Origin: Pseudomonadota bacterium
GTDB taxonomy: Bacteria > Pseudomonadota > Gammaproteobacteria > Burkholderiales > Rhodocyclaceae
DNA: 64,000 bases
Direction: 5' to 3'
NCBI GenBank assembly: GCA_018241665.1
Contig: JAFEDK010000005.1
Span: forward strand, 186,001 to 250,000
Every line of letters starts with the position of its first letter. The stretch's first letter is position 1. The translations under genes and the position numbers were made by a program. Positions 28,995 through 36,985 of the stretch are shown piece by piece. The notes under the pieces are model-generated. The model was given only the letters and a program-made list of their open reading frames with translations, was not told where the DNA came from and did not search any database.

Positions 28995-29519
28995 CTACAG
29001 CAGGGTGATCGCGCCGTAGGCCAGCGTGGCGCCGATCGCGCCGCCGGCCAGCACATCGCTGGGGTAGTGCAGGCCGAGTACCGGACGGGACACGGCCACC
29101 AGCGCCGCGAAGCCGAACACGGCCGGCGCCAGCGGCGGGAAGTGCTGGGCCAGCACCAGGGAGAAGCTCACCGCGTGCAACGTGTGGCCGGACGGGAAGC
29201 TGAACTTGTCGAGGGGCGAGCCGGCGCACACCACGTCGCTGACCACCTCGAAGGGGCGCGGGCGCAGCGTGCGGGTCTTGAGGATCTTGTAGACGATCAC
29301 CCCGAGCACGCCGGCCGCCAGCATCTGGCGCAAGGCCGGCAAGGCCTCGGCGCCGAACAGCGCGAACAGGCAGGCCGCCAGCGTGTACCACGCCACGCCG
29401 TCACCAAGCCGACTCACCGCACGCATCAGGTCACGCAGCCCGCGATGGCGGGACAGGCGGTTGGAGCGGACCGCCAGGCGGTCGTCGAGCAGTTGCAGGC
29501 GGGCGGGCAGCACGAACAT
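28995..29519 (-). CDS. PAP2-family membrane phosphatase
   Basis: A 174-residue integral membrane acid phosphatase of the PAP2 superfamily. The three phosphatase motifs are present: KTRTLRPRPFE, FPSGHTLHAVSF and SRPVLGLHYPSDVLAG, carrying the catalytic His pair. Four to five membrane helices are predicted. It likely dephosphorylates a lipid phosphate such as phosphatidic acid or undecaprenyl pyrophosphate. The start lies 4 nt after the stop of the upstream glycosyltransferase, so the two form an operon possibly working on the same lipid (inference). Confidence 0.9.
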   Translation of the reverse strand: MFVLPARLQLLDDRLAVRSNRLSRHRGLRDLMRAVSRLGDGVAWYTLAACLFALFGAEALPALRQMLAAGVLGVIVYKILKTRTLRPRPFEVVSDVVCAGSPLDKFSFPSGHTLHAVSFSLVLAQHFPPLAPAVFGFAALVAVSRPVLGLHYPSDVLAGGAIGATLAYGAITLL

Positions 29520-29523
29520 GGGT

Positions 29524-30732
29524 TTACCTCCGGGCGGCGACGGGGGAACTCAGGATGACCTGGCGCTGCACGGCCACCAGGCGCTCGACGATGGCGTGCC
29601 AGGCCAGGCTGGCCACCCGCTCCCGCGCAGCGAGACGCTGGCGGGAGCGCAATTCGGGGGCTTCGGCGAGGGCCACTGCGCCTTCCACGAAGGCCGCCTC
29701 GTCGCCGGGTGCGGCCAGCCAGCCATGGACCTGATGACTGACCAGTTCCTGGGCGGCGGCGTCCCGGTAGGCGACCACCGGCAGGCCGCTGGCCAGGGCC
29801 TCGGCGACCACGTTGCCGTAGGTCTCGGTGAGGCTCGGAAAGAGGAACAGGTCGCCGCTGGCGTAGTGCTCGGCCAGTGCCTCGCCGGTCTGCGGGCCGG
29901 TGAAGATGGCCTGCGGCTGGCGTCCGTGCATGGCCGCCATCGCCGGGCCGCTGCCGACCATGACCAGGCGGGCCCGCGGCTGGCGGGCCTGGATCGCCTC
30001 GAAGGCTTTTTCCAGCAGGGCCAGGTTCTTTTCCGGGGCGATCCGGCCGACATACACCACGGCCAGGTCGTCCGGCGCCAGGCCCCAGCTGTGACGCAGG
30101 ATGCCGCTGCGGCGGACGGGGTCGAAAAGCTGGGTATCCACGCCGCGCGACACTACGTCCACCCGCGGAATGCCCTGGCCGGCCAGATCCAGGCACAGGG
30201 CGCGGGTCGGCACCAGGGTCAGGTCGGCGCGGTTGTGGAATTTGCGCAGATAGGCGGCGATCGGGCGCTTCAGCCAGCCGACGCCGTAGTGGCCGCTGTA
30301 GCGGTGGAAATTGGTGTGAAACTCGCTGATCACCGGCAGGTTCAGCTTGCGCGCGGCGGTCAGCGCCGACCAGCCGAGCGGGCCTTCGGTGACCACCTGC
30401 ACCACGTCCGGGCGCTGGTGCGACCAGCGCCGCAGCAGCACCTTGCGGGCCGGCAGGCCGAGCTGCAGGTTGGCATAGCGCGGCAGCGGAATGCCGCGGG
30501 ACAGCATCTCCTCGACGCCGTCGGCACCACCGTCGATGGCGCCCCCCTCGTGGGCCTGGCGCGGGCGGATCAGGTCCACCCGATGGCCGGCGGCGACCAG
30601 GCCGTCGACCATGCGCCCGGTGGTCATCGCCACGCCGTTGATTTCGGGTGGATAAGTCTCGGTCACCACCGCCACCCGAAGGGAGGTCTGGTGGCTCGTG
30701 AGTTCCTGGCAGATGAGTCCGGCACGGTCCAT
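29524..30732 (-). CDS. GT4-type glycosyltransferase
   Basis: A 402-residue GT-B fold glycosyltransferase. The N-terminal Rossmann domain has VAVVTETYPPEINGVAMT, typical of GT4 enzymes acting on lipid acceptors such as diacylglycerol or phosphatidylinositol. The C-terminal donor domain has YVGRIAPEKNLALLEKAF and FPSLTETYGNVVAEALASG, the E-x7-E motif for the nucleotide sugar. No signal or membrane helix is apparent; it is likely membrane-associated. Directly upstream of the PAP2 phosphatase by 4 nt. Product is unknown; a glycolipid is plausible. Confidence 0.9.
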   Translation of the reverse strand: MDRAGLICQELTSHQTSLRVAVVTETYPPEINGVAMTTGRMVDGLVAAGHRVDLIRPRQAHEGGAIDGGADGVEEMLSRGIPLPRYANLQLGLPARKVLLRRWSHQRPDVVQVVTEGPLGWSALTAARKLNLPVISEFHTNFHRYSGHYGVGWLKRPIAAYLRKFHNRADLTLVPTRALCLDLAGQGIPRVDVVSRGVDTQLFDPVRRSGILRHSWGLAPDDLAVVYVGRIAPEKNLALLEKAFEAIQARQPRARLVMVGSGPAMAAMHGRQPQAIFTGPQTGEALAEHYASGDLFLFPSLTETYGNVVAEALASGLPVVAYRDAAAQELVSHQVHGWLAAPGDEAAFVEGAVALAEAPELRSRQRLAARERVASLAWHAIVERLVAVQRQVILSSPVAARR

Positions 30733-30860
30733 TCCGCCAGTGTCACGGCGGCATGCTGCACGGGTGTTACGGCGAGTTTATCGGTGGATGACGGACGCCG
30801 CCGGCCTTCCCGCCAGCCCCGATTTGCCGCATCCTTGCGGCCCCTCCCGTAAAGACGGAC

Positions 30861-30902
30861 CCTGTGGTGCTGATCCTGTGGTGCTGATCCTGTGGGGATG
30901 AT
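30861..30902. repeat. Three 14-bp tandem units abutting palindrome copy 5
   Basis: CCTGTGGTGCTGAT occurs twice and CCTGTGGGGATGAT once, followed without a gap by CCTGTGGGGGCG, which is the start of the palindromic element. Each unit begins with the same bases as the element edge. Confidence 0.9.
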
Positions 30903-30905
30903 CCT

Positions 30906-30972
30906 GTGGGGGCGAATTCATTCGCCCACGGAGGTGGATTGACGTGCCGAGGGCGAATGAATTCGCCCCCAC
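30906..30972. repeat. Dispersed palindromic element copy 5 (67 bp)
   Basis: Canonical copy with perfect caps and cores and two GAATTC sites. The loop is CGGAG...GCCGAG-like. It is the only copy located between divergent genes. Confidence 0.95.
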
Positions 30973-31095
30973 AATAGCTCCCCCCACAACAGCCTCCCCG
31001 CCACAATAGCCCACCGCAGAAGCCCCCACCGCCGGCGCCTCCCCGGGAGACCCGACCGACTGGAACCCGCCCCGCAGCGCATTTACTCCCATTCC

Positions 31096-31560
31096 ATGGA
31101 CTCCCCGCCCCAACCTACCCCCGAATGGCAGATCTGGTTCGACGGCTCGGCTTACCCCAATCCGGGTCGGCTGGGGCTGGGGGCGGTGCTGCGCGGCCCG
31201 GACGGACAGTACATCGAGTTGAGCACCATCGGCCCAGGCAACGGCTGCAACAACGAGGCCGAGCTGCTGGCCCTCGAACAGGCCCTGCGCCTGGCCGGGG
31301 AGGCTGGAGCCGCCCACCTGCGGGTGCGTGGCGACAGCGATTTCGTGGTCCGTCATCTGAACGGCGAAGCGCGCACCGACATCGCCCGCCTGCACGGCAT
31401 CATCGAGCGGCTGCGGACCGAGCTGGATGCTTTCGTGTCGGTGCGCCTGGAATGGGTCCCCCGTCACCGCAACCTGGACGCCGACCGCCTGTCGCGGGCC
31501 GCCCTGGGCCTGCCGGACAAGCCGGCAACCCGGCCTATTTCGCGGCGTCGGCGGCGCTGA
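31096..31560 (+). CDS. RNase H-like protein
   Basis: A 154-residue RNase HI-fold protein of the RVT_3 type. Acidic residues at the expected places are visible: D in WFDGSAYPNPG, E in NEAELLAL, D in RGDSDFVV and a terminal D in NLDADRLSRAALG. These fit the DEDD active site that cleaves RNA in RNA/DNA hybrids. It is closer to the plant/archaeal-like small RNase H proteins than to E. coli RnhA, and the tail is arginine-rich (SRRRRR). Its 3' end overlaps the convergent Gx transporter gene by 26 bp. Confidence 0.85.
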   Translation: MDSPPQPTPEWQIWFDGSAYPNPGRLGLGAVLRGPDGQYIELSTIGPGNGCNNEAELLALEQALRLAGEAGAAHLRVRGDSDFVVRHLNGEARTDIARLHGIIERLRTELDAFVSVRLEWVPRHRNLDADRLSRAALGLPDKPATRPISRRRRR

Positions 31561-32092
31561 CGCCGCTTTCCGCGAGCTCGTCACCCAGCAGGCGGGCGGC
31601 GATCAGGCCGTTGGCGAGGCCGAATACCGTCGCCGCCAGCGCGAAGATCGGCACCAGGTAGAACACCCCGTCGTGGGGCACCAGCCATACCCGTGCGACC
31701 AGCACCTGGCCGCCGATGTGGGCAAAGGCCGCCAGCACGCTCTGACTGACCGGCCCGAACCAGCGCTTCGGCAGATGCATTGCAAGGCCCAGCACTACCA
31801 GGCTCATCACGCCGCCGGTCAGGCTCAGGAAGAAGCCCGGCGCCAGGAACTGGCCGAGCAGCAGGCTGCCGACCAGCACCCGCAGCAGCGCCACCCAGGC
31901 TGCCTCACGCCAGCCCCAGCGGGCCAGCACAACCAGCGTGATGATGTTGGCGAGGCCCGGCTTGATGCCTGGCAGCGGCAGCGGGATGGCTGCCTCGGCG
32001 ACGGTCAGCACGATGGCCGCCGCCGCGTGGCGGGCCACCCGGTGGTCGTCCGCCGTCGGTGTGAGTTCGATCTCAGTAGTTGAGGGAGTCAT
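31535..32092 (-). CDS. Gx transporter family membrane protein
   Basis: A 185-residue integral membrane protein with about five or six helices. It belongs to the Gx/heptaprenyl diphosphate synthase component I-like family, recognisable by EAAIPLPLPGIKPGLANIITL and an ALLRVLVGSLLLG segment near residue 75. In many bacteria this family sits next to NusG domain II and ApbE-like proteins, as the NusG-II gene does here. Function is uncertain; an electron-transport or small-molecule transport role has been suggested from context. An alternative ATG lies three codons upstream. The start overlaps the end of the NusG-II gene by 20 nt. Confidence 0.8.
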   Translation of the reverse strand: MTPSTTEIELTPTADDHRVARHAAAAIVLTVAEAAIPLPLPGIKPGLANIITLVVLARWGWREAAWVALLRVLVGSLLLGQFLAPGFFLSLTGGVMSLVVLGLAMHLPKRWFGPVSQSVLAAFAHIGGQVLVARVWLVPHDGVFYLVPIFALAATVFGLANGLIAARLLGDELAESGVSAADAAK

Positions 32093-32480
32093 AGTCGGCA
32101 TTGCGCCCCGACAGGGACAGGCTGACCTCGTTGGGGGCACAGATCGCCACCGCACCGGCGCTGTTAAGCCAGCCCTGGCGCACGCAGTACTGGCGCGGGC
32201 CGGGGTCGGCGGCAACGCGGGCGCGGCCCGGCTGCACCTCGATGCGGGTGGTGCCGAGCGGGCCGGGCACCTCGACGATGCGCGGCGCATTGAGATTCAC
32301 TTCAGCAAACACGCGCCCGCCAGCGCGGATGATGGCCTTGTCCGGATGCCCGCCCTGCCACAGGGTCAGCGCCGACAGCACGCACACCATCAGCGCAGCG
32401 CCAAGTACCAGAAAGTCGCCTGCCCGCAGGTAGGCCGCCCAGGCGGCCAGCCAGTTGCGCAGCGCGACAACCCGGTTCAT
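32073..32480 (-). CDS. NusG domain II-containing membrane-anchored protein
   Basis: A 135-residue protein with one membrane helix (about residues 20-42) and an extracytoplasmic NusG domain II. The family signature YCVRQGWL followed by AICAPNEVSLSLSG is clear, with two Cys that may form a disulfide. It lies between rapZ and the Gx transporter gene and overlaps both by a few bases, so the three are one transcription unit. Domain II of NusG in these stand-alone proteins has no proven role. Confidence 0.85.
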   Translation of the reverse strand: MNRVVALRNWLAAWAAYLRAGDFLVLGAALMVCVLSALTLWQGGHPDKAIIRAGGRVFAEVNLNAPRIVEVPGPLGTTRIEVQPGRARVAADPGPRQYCVRQGWLNSAGAVAICAPNEVSLSLSGRNADYDSLNY

Positions 32481-33316
32481 TTGAAGGAGCGATGGCGCAC
32501 CTGGACCCGCGCATTGTCCTGGAAGCGGGCCGCCAGTTGCTCGGCCACATACACCGAGCGGTGCTGGCCGCCGGTACAGCCGATGGCGATGGTCAGGTAG
32601 CTGCGGTTGTCATTGACGTAGGACGGCAGCCAGGAGGCCACGAAGGCGTAGATGTCATTGACCATCTGCGCCACCTCCGGGACCCGTTCCAGGAAGTCGA
32701 TGACCGGCTGGTCGCGCCCGGTAAGCGGCCGTAGCAAGGGGTCGTAGTGGGGATTGGGCAGGCAGCGCACGTCGAAGACCAGGTCGGCGTCCAGCGGAAT
32801 ACCGTGCTTGAAACCGAAGGACTGGAACAGCACGGCGATCTGGCTGCCCGCTTCCAGGCCGACGAAGTTCTTGATCCAGTTGCGCAGGGTGTTGGCCGCC
32901 AGGTCGCTGGTGTCGATACGCTGCCCCAGCTCGGCGATCAGCGCCAGCTCTTCCCGTTCGCGGGCAATGGCTTCATTGAGGGTGCTGTAGGCGTCGCCGA
33001 GGGGATGGCGGCGGCGGGTCTCGGAAAAACGGGCGAGCAGCACGTCGTCACGGGCGTCGAGGAACAGGAAGCGCAGGTCGTCCACCATGCTCCGCAGGGC
33101 CTCGACCTGCCGCGGCAAGGAGGCAATGCCGGCCCCCGAGCGCACGTCGACAGCCACCGCAATGCGCTTGTAACCCGCGCCACGCAAGTGAGAGACCAAC
33201 TGCGGCAACAGTGCCGACGGCAGGTTGTCCACCACATAGTGGCCGCAGTCCTCCATGACATTGAGCGCGACGCTCTTGCCTGAGCCGGACAAACCACTGA
33301 TCAGTACGAGTTGCAT
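32477..33316 (-). CDS. rapZ: RNase adapter protein RapZ
   Basis: A 279-residue nucleotide-binding protein. The P-loop GLSGSGKS is at residues 8-15, the Walker B-like FLDARDDVLLARFSETRRRHPL follows near 100, and the C-terminal IGCTGGQHRSVYVAEQLA segment is the family hallmark. In E. coli RapZ presents the sRNA GlmZ to RNase E, linking cell-wall precursor supply to glmS. The ATG giving MQLVLISGLSGSG is chosen; the upstream in-frame start adds no conserved residues. The usual hprK/ptsN neighbours are absent from this side. Its stop overlaps the NusG-II start by 4 nt. Confidence 0.95.
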   Translation of the reverse strand: MQLVLISGLSGSGKSVALNVMEDCGHYVVDNLPSALLPQLVSHLRGAGYKRIAVAVDVRSGAGIASLPRQVEALRSMVDDLRFLFLDARDDVLLARFSETRRRHPLGDAYSTLNEAIAREREELALIAELGQRIDTSDLAANTLRNWIKNFVGLEAGSQIAVLFQSFGFKHGIPLDADLVFDVRCLPNPHYDPLLRPLTGRDQPVIDFLERVPEVAQMVNDIYAFVASWLPSYVNDNRSYLTIAIGCTGGQHRSVYVAEQLAARFQDNARVQVRHRSFK

Positions 33317-33468
33317 GACTTCAGACGATCCTGTTTCGAGACGACGGGTGCCATGGAGTGCAGCCTGACACAATTTGAAGACGATAAGTACGCGGGTACA
33401 GAAACAGCATAAACAATTTCCACACCCAAAACCAATTTGGTTTTATTGAACTCGACGTTTTTATCAAA

Positions 33469-34386
33469 TCAACAGGCTTTCAGAAGGTGGCCGTCGCACC
33501 TGGCGACGCCCGCCCGCTGAAGTTCCCGCAGCAACCATTCGGCCAGCTCCCCGAAGCTTAGACCGAGAAAGCGCGTATTGGCTTCCCGATAGAGGGGTAC
33601 GGCGGCCAGATAGTCCGGCAGGCCGTCGATCTCCAGGCTCCGCCGCTCCAGCAGCGTGAACGTGAAGCATGCCCGGATCGCGTTGCGGGCCATCCGCGCG
33701 CCATCCTCTTCGAAAGCGCGCAGGCGTGCGAAGGCTGCATTCAGCGCCTCCTCCACCTCGACGAAGGGCGCGCCGTGGCCGGGGATCACCCGCTCCACCG
33801 GCAGGCGGGCGATGACCTCCAGCGTGGCCCGCGCGCCGGCCAGCCCGCCACCTTCGCCAATCACCTCGGCAAACAGGATGCCGAAGCCGTCCCGCCACAG
33901 GGCGTCGCCGGAGATCAGCAGGCGTGCATCGGGCGCATGGAAGACCAGCGCGTCCATGTCGTGGCCCGGCGCTGCCAGGGCCTGCCATTCGAGGCCGCCC
34001 ATCTGCAGGCGCTCGCCAGGCGCGATGACGTGATCGTGCCGGAAGGCCTCGCCCTGCTGCGCGGCGGTGCTGAGCAGCAGGGCCGCCTCGTCCCACGCAT
34101 GGACGGCCTCTGCAATCCCCGCCGGCACGCCGATCGTGCAGCCGAAAACGCGCTGCACCGCCGCGTTGCCGCCGATGTGGTCGGAATGGGAATGGGTGTT
34201 GAGGAGACGGCCCAGACGCCGTCCGTCCAGGGCCTCACGCAGCAGCGCGACGGTCTGGTCGGCATGGGTCACGTAGCCGCTATCCACCAGCGTCGCCGTG
34301 TCGCCGTCGAACAGCAACACGTTGTTGGCGGACAACCAGCCCCGCTCCAGCACCCGGATGCCGGGTGGCAGCACACAGGCAGACAT
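33469..34386 (-). CDS. MBL-fold metallo-hydrolase
   Basis: A 305-residue glyoxalase II-like metallo-beta-lactamase fold protein. The metal motif THSHSDHIGGN (HxHxDH) is near residue 63, with further ligands in APGHDMDALVFH, SGDAL and PGHGAPF. These indicate a dinuclear metal hydrolase. No signal peptide. The gene follows two DUF1289 genes on the same strand with a 9 nt gap. The substrate is unknown; thioester or lactone hydrolysis is common in the family. A 24-residue alpha-helical C-terminal part is rich in Leu and Glu. Confidence 0.88.
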   Translation of the reverse strand: MSACVLPPGIRVLERGWLSANNVLLFDGDTATLVDSGYVTHADQTVALLREALDGRRLGRLLNTHSHSDHIGGNAAVQRVFGCTIGVPAGIAEAVHAWDEAALLLSTAAQQGEAFRHDHVIAPGERLQMGGLEWQALAAPGHDMDALVFHAPDARLLISGDALWRDGFGILFAEVIGEGGGLAGARATLEVIARLPVERVIPGHGAPFVEVEEALNAAFARLRAFEEDGARMARNAIRACFTFTLLERRSLEIDGLPDYLAAVPLYREANTRFLGLSFGELAEWLLRELQRAGVARCDGHLLKAC

Positions 34387-34395
34387 GGCCGGGCC

Positions 34396-34575
34396 TCAGT
34401 CGGACTCGTCGGCCGGCTGGCCGGCGACGGGCTTCAGGCTGTCGGTCGCGCTGTCCTGCCCACCGGCAGAGGAGTCGGTGTCGCCGAAGATCTCGTCGGC
34501 GCTGCGGCCGCAGCCGATGCAGTAGCCGCTTTCGTCGATCTGGCAGATCCCGACGCAGGGATTGTCGTCGCTCAT
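34396..34575 (-). CDS. DUF1289 small Cys-rich protein A
   Basis: A 59-residue protein. It begins MSDDNPCVGICQIDESGYCIGCGRS, the DUF1289 pattern with four cysteines (C-x3-C and C-x2-C) that likely bind a metal or iron-sulfur centre. The second half is acidic and Ser/Asp-rich and ends DESD. It lies 9 nt before the MBL gene and 9 nt after a second DUF1289 gene. Function unknown; the family is sometimes called YdhL-like. It is too short for typical gene-length cutoffs and easily missed. Confidence 0.8.
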   Translation of the reverse strand: MSDDNPCVGICQIDESGYCIGCGRSADEIFGDTDSSAGGQDSATDSLKPVAGQPADESD

Positions 34576-34584
34576 CGGACGTCC

Positions 34585-34785
34585 TCAGGCCGGCTGCGCG
34601 CCAGCCGCCGGGCCATCGAAGAGGACGGCCTGGCGCTCGGCGATCAGGTCGAGGATGGCCTGCTTGCGCGCCTCGCTGGCGCGGCTCCACTCGGTGATCT
34701 CGGGAATGGTACGGAAACAGCCGGCACAGTAACCGGCGGCTTCATCCATGCTGCAGACATTGATACAGGGGGACGGAATGCTCAT
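34585..34785 (-). CDS. DUF1289 small Cys-rich protein B
   Basis: A 66-residue DUF1289 protein: SPCINVCSMDEAAGYCAGCFRTIPEI, with the same four-Cys spacing as its neighbour, followed by an EW-x-RASE-x-RK-AIL helix typical of the fuller family. It resembles YdhL. Upstream are the 13-mer array and palindrome copy 6, so the promoter probably lies downstream of or within the repeats. The pairing of two different DUF1289 genes is unusual and may be a duplication with divergence. Confidence 0.85.
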   Translation of the reverse strand: MSIPSPCINVCSMDEAAGYCAGCFRTIPEITEWSRASEARKQAILDLIAERQAVLFDGPAAGAQPA

Positions 34786-34850
34786 GGGACGCTCTCTGGG
34801 TAAAGACATGCCCACCGCTGCGTGGCGACGGGTCGTGGTTGAAACCTTCC

Positions 34851-34936
34851 GGGCTGGGCCTGTGGGCTGGGCCTGTGGGCTGGGCCTGTGGGCTGGGCCT
34901 GTGGGCTGGGCCTGTGGGCTGGGCCTGTGGGCTGGG
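34851..34936. repeat. 13-bp tandem array abutting palindrome copy 6
   Basis: Six perfect units of CCTGTGGGCTGGG (34859-34936) plus a leading partial unit, running without a gap into CCTGTGGGGGCG of the palindrome. The units begin with the same bases as the element's outer edge. Confidence 0.95.
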
Positions 34937-34939
34937 CCT

Positions 34940-35006
34940 GTGGGGGCGAATTCATTCGCCCGCGGAGCCTGTTCGACCCACAGAGGGCGAATGAATTCGC
35001 CCCCAC
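34940..35006. repeat. Dispersed palindromic element copy 6 (67 bp)
   Basis: Canonical copy with perfect arms and caps and two GAATTC sites. The loop reads GCGGAGCCTGTTCGACCC. It is immediately preceded by the 13-mer array. Confidence 0.95.
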
Positions 35007-35048
35007 AGGAAGATCTGAGAATCTGAGAAAAACCGGCGGAAGCTCGGC

Positions 35049-35633
35049 TCACAGCTGCTTCTCATCGCGGATACGCTTGCCGACGGCCGGCGGGTGGTGC
35101 TGGCCCATGGCCCGCAGCAGTGCCGCGACGTTGTCCTCGATCTGCAGCAGGCCACGGTTCTCGGCCTTCATGAAACCTTCGCCGATACCGCGGTCGAGCA
35201 TCTGGATCAGTGGCGAGTAATAGCTTTCCACGTTGAGCAGGCCGACCGGCTTGGCATGGAAGCCGAGCTGGGCCCAAGTCAGGATCTCGAAAAGCTCCTC
35301 GAAGGTGCCCAGGCCGCCAGGCAGCGCGATGAAGCCGTCGGCCAGCTCGGCCATGCGCGCCTTGCGGGTGTGCATGGAATCCACCACTTCCAGGCGGGTC
35401 AGTCCTTCGTGGCCGACCTCCCATTCCAGCAGCGCCCGCGGAATCACCCCCACCACCTTGCCACCGGCTGCCAGGCAGGCGTCGGCGACGGCCCCCATCA
35501 GGCCGACGTTGCCGCCGCCATAGACCAGCTCGACACCCTTCTCGGCCAGCGTCTGCCCAAGCTTCTCCGCAACTTCCCGGTACACCGGCCGGACGCCCAT
35601 GCGGGAGCCGCAGAATACGCAGATACGCCGCAT
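35049..35633 (-). CDS. LOG-family protein (TIGR00730), nucleotide phosphoribohydrolase-like
   Basis: A 194-residue Rossmann-fold protein of the LONELY GUY family. It has CVFCGSRMG at the N-terminus, [16 protein letters not shown], and the catalytic motif [12 protein letters not shown] (PGGxGTxxE) with the upstream [21 protein letters not shown] enzymes cleave 5'-monophosphate nucleosides, in plants activating cytokinins; bacterial members may hydrolyse other nucleotides such as IMP/AMP. The start gives [10 protein letters not shown]. It lies 10 nt after the second DsbA-like isomerase gene. Confidence 0.93.
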   Translation of the reverse strand: MRRICVFCGSRMGVRPVYREVAEKLGQTLAEKGVELVYGGGNVGLMGAVADACLAAGGKVVGVIPRALLEWEVGHEGLTRLEVVDSMHTRKARMAELADGFIALPGGLGTFEELFEILTWAQLGFHAKPVGLLNVESYYSPLIQMLDRGIGEGFMKAENRGLLQIEDNVAALLRAMGQHHPPAVGKRIRDEKQL

Positions 35634-35643
35634 CGCCCGCTCC

Positions 35644-36246
35644 TCAGTACGGTCCTTTGGCCAGCCAGCGCTCCAGCTGGGGCAGCCGGTCGTTGCCCCA
35701 GAAGCCCTCCCCTTCGACGATGAAGAAGGGCGAGCCGAACACGCCACGCGCTTCGGCCAGGTCGATCTCGGCCTTCAGGCGGGCCTTGGTGCCGGCATCC
35801 GAGAAGGCCGCCGCGATGTCGTCCCGGTCGAGGCCCAGCGCTTCGGCGATTTCCAGAAGCACGGCGGTCTCGGCGATGTTGCGGCCATCCACGAAATAGG
35901 CGCGGTAAACCGCGTGGGCGAAGGCCCGCGCCTCGTCCGGGTTACGGTCGCTGAGCCACTGGAAGGCACGGGCCGCGTGCTCGGTGTGCAGCGGATAGGG
36001 GCTGGGTTCCTTGAAGGGGATCCCGAAGAAGGCCGCCGAACGCTCCACATCACGCCGCACGTACTCGGAACGCATCAGCGCGGACGGGATGCGCATACCG
36101 CCCTGGGGCTGATAATGGGCGTCGAGCACGATGGCATGCCACATCACGTTGCGGCCGTGCCTTTCGGCAATCGCGTCGATCTGCTCGGAGGCCAGGTAAC
36201 CGTAGGGCGAGGAAAAGTCGAAGTAGAAATCGATCGGGGCGGACAT
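35644..36246 (-). CDS. DsbA-family 2-hydroxychromene-2-carboxylate isomerase-like protein, copy B
   Basis: A 200-residue thioredoxin-fold protein of the HCCA isomerase/GST-kappa group. It begins [20 protein letters not shown], with the active serine pair replacing the Cys-x-x-Cys of DsbA. It ends with [21 protein letters not shown], the cis-Pro and substrate-site signature. In naphthalene degradation the family acts on a glutathione adduct; in other bacteria the role is unknown. It is a close relative of the upstream copy A and about 100 nt downstream of it. Confidence 0.88.
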   Translation of the reverse strand: MSAPIDFYFDFSSPYGYLASEQIDAIAERHGRNVMWHAIVLDAHYQPQGGMRIPSALMRSEYVRRDVERSAAFFGIPFKEPSPYPLHTEHAARAFQWLSDRNPDEARAFAHAVYRAYFVDGRNIAETAVLLEIAEALGLDRDDIAAAFSDAGTKARLKAEIDLAEARGVFGSPFFIVEGEGFWGNDRLPQLERWLAKGPY

Positions 36247-36347
36247 CCAGGTCTCCGGGGTCGTAGGGCGGTGTTCAATACCCCGCATTATCCATGGCAG
36301 GCGCTTCGCGATGGGCAACAGACCCGCGGCACAAGTTCCTTACGTAA

Positions 36348-36968
36348 TCAGAAGCCGCCTTCGGCCAGCCACTTCTCGACCTGCGACAGACGGTCGGCCC
36401 CCCAGAAGGCCTCGCCGTCCACGAATATGAAGGGCGAGCCGAACACGCCGCGGGCCAGCGCCAGCTCGCTCTCGGCGATCAGGCGGGTCTTGATCTCGGC
36501 GCTGCCGAGGACGGCGGACAGTTCGTCCCGATCCAGGCGCAGGCCGGCCGCCACGTCGAGCACCACGGCCAGGTCGGAGATATTCTGGTCGTCGACGAAA
36601 TAGGCACGGTAGATCGCCAACCCGAACTGGCGGGCCAGCGCCGGGTCCCGGTCGTTGATCCACAGGAAGGCGCGGGCCGCGTGCTGGGTGGGCAAGGGGA
36701 AGCTGCTCGGCTGACGGTAGGGCAGGCCGAAATAGCGCGCCGAGCGCTGGATGTCGTGCAGGGAATAGGCACCCTTCAGCGGAATGCTGGGCAACGGTCC
36801 GAGGCCAGTGACCTTGAAGGTGGCGCCAAGCAGGAAGGGATGCCACAACACGCTGCGCCCATAGCGGGCGGCCAGCTCGTCGATCTTCTCGGCGGCGAAG
36901 TAGCCGTACGGGGACGAGAAGTCGAAATAGAAATCCAGCGGCGCGGCGGAACGGTGGGGCGTGTTCAT
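36348..36968 (-). CDS. DsbA-family 2-hydroxychromene-2-carboxylate isomerase-like protein, copy A
   Basis: A 206-residue paralogue of copy B with the same landmarks: [20 protein letters not shown] near the start, QHAARAFLWINDRDP in the helical insertion and [22 protein letters not shown] near the end. The two share the insert pattern but differ in the loops, so this is an older duplication, not a recent copy. It follows the thioesterase gene by 17 nt. It probably forms an operon with the thioesterase, copy B and the LOG gene. A glutathione-dependent detoxification role is plausible but not shown. Confidence 0.88.
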   Translation of the reverse strand: MNTPHRSAAPLDFYFDFSSPYGYFAAEKIDELAARYGRSVLWHPFLLGATFKVTGLGPLPSIPLKGAYSLHDIQRSARYFGLPYRQPSSFPLPTQHAARAFLWINDRDPALARQFGLAIYRAYFVDDQNISDLAVVLDVAAGLRLDRDELSAVLGSAEIKTRLIAESELALARGVFGSPFIFVDGEAFWGADRLSQVEKWLAEGGF

Positions 36969-36985
36969 GGCGGCAATTCTCCCGT

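Larger units (their letters stand above)
30733..31095. other. Divergent intergenic region with palindrome copy 5
   Basis: About 360 bases between the divergent glycosyltransferase and RNase H-like genes. It holds a 14-mer tandem array, palindrome copy 5, and a C/A-rich stretch (30973-31070) with loosely repeated CCCCACAATAGC-like blocks. No gene is seen. Any promoters must lie here, but no clear -35/-10 pair stands out. Confidence 0.55.

Noticed and set aside
33427-33444. Palindrome AAAACCAATTTGGTTTT between rapZ and the MBL gene
   Set aside because: Perfect arms but no loop and no clear partner regulator; the region is AT-rich, so it may be chance. Kept only as a note.
34851-35006. CRISPR-like array
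   Set aside because: Units are 13 bp and directly adjacent, with no spacers and no cas genes.
34585-35052. Repetitive peptides (PTGPAHRPSPQAQ and the like) around the 13-mer array
   Set aside because: These are translations of the tandem array and palindrome, not a protein; the real gene starts at the DUF1289 ATG.
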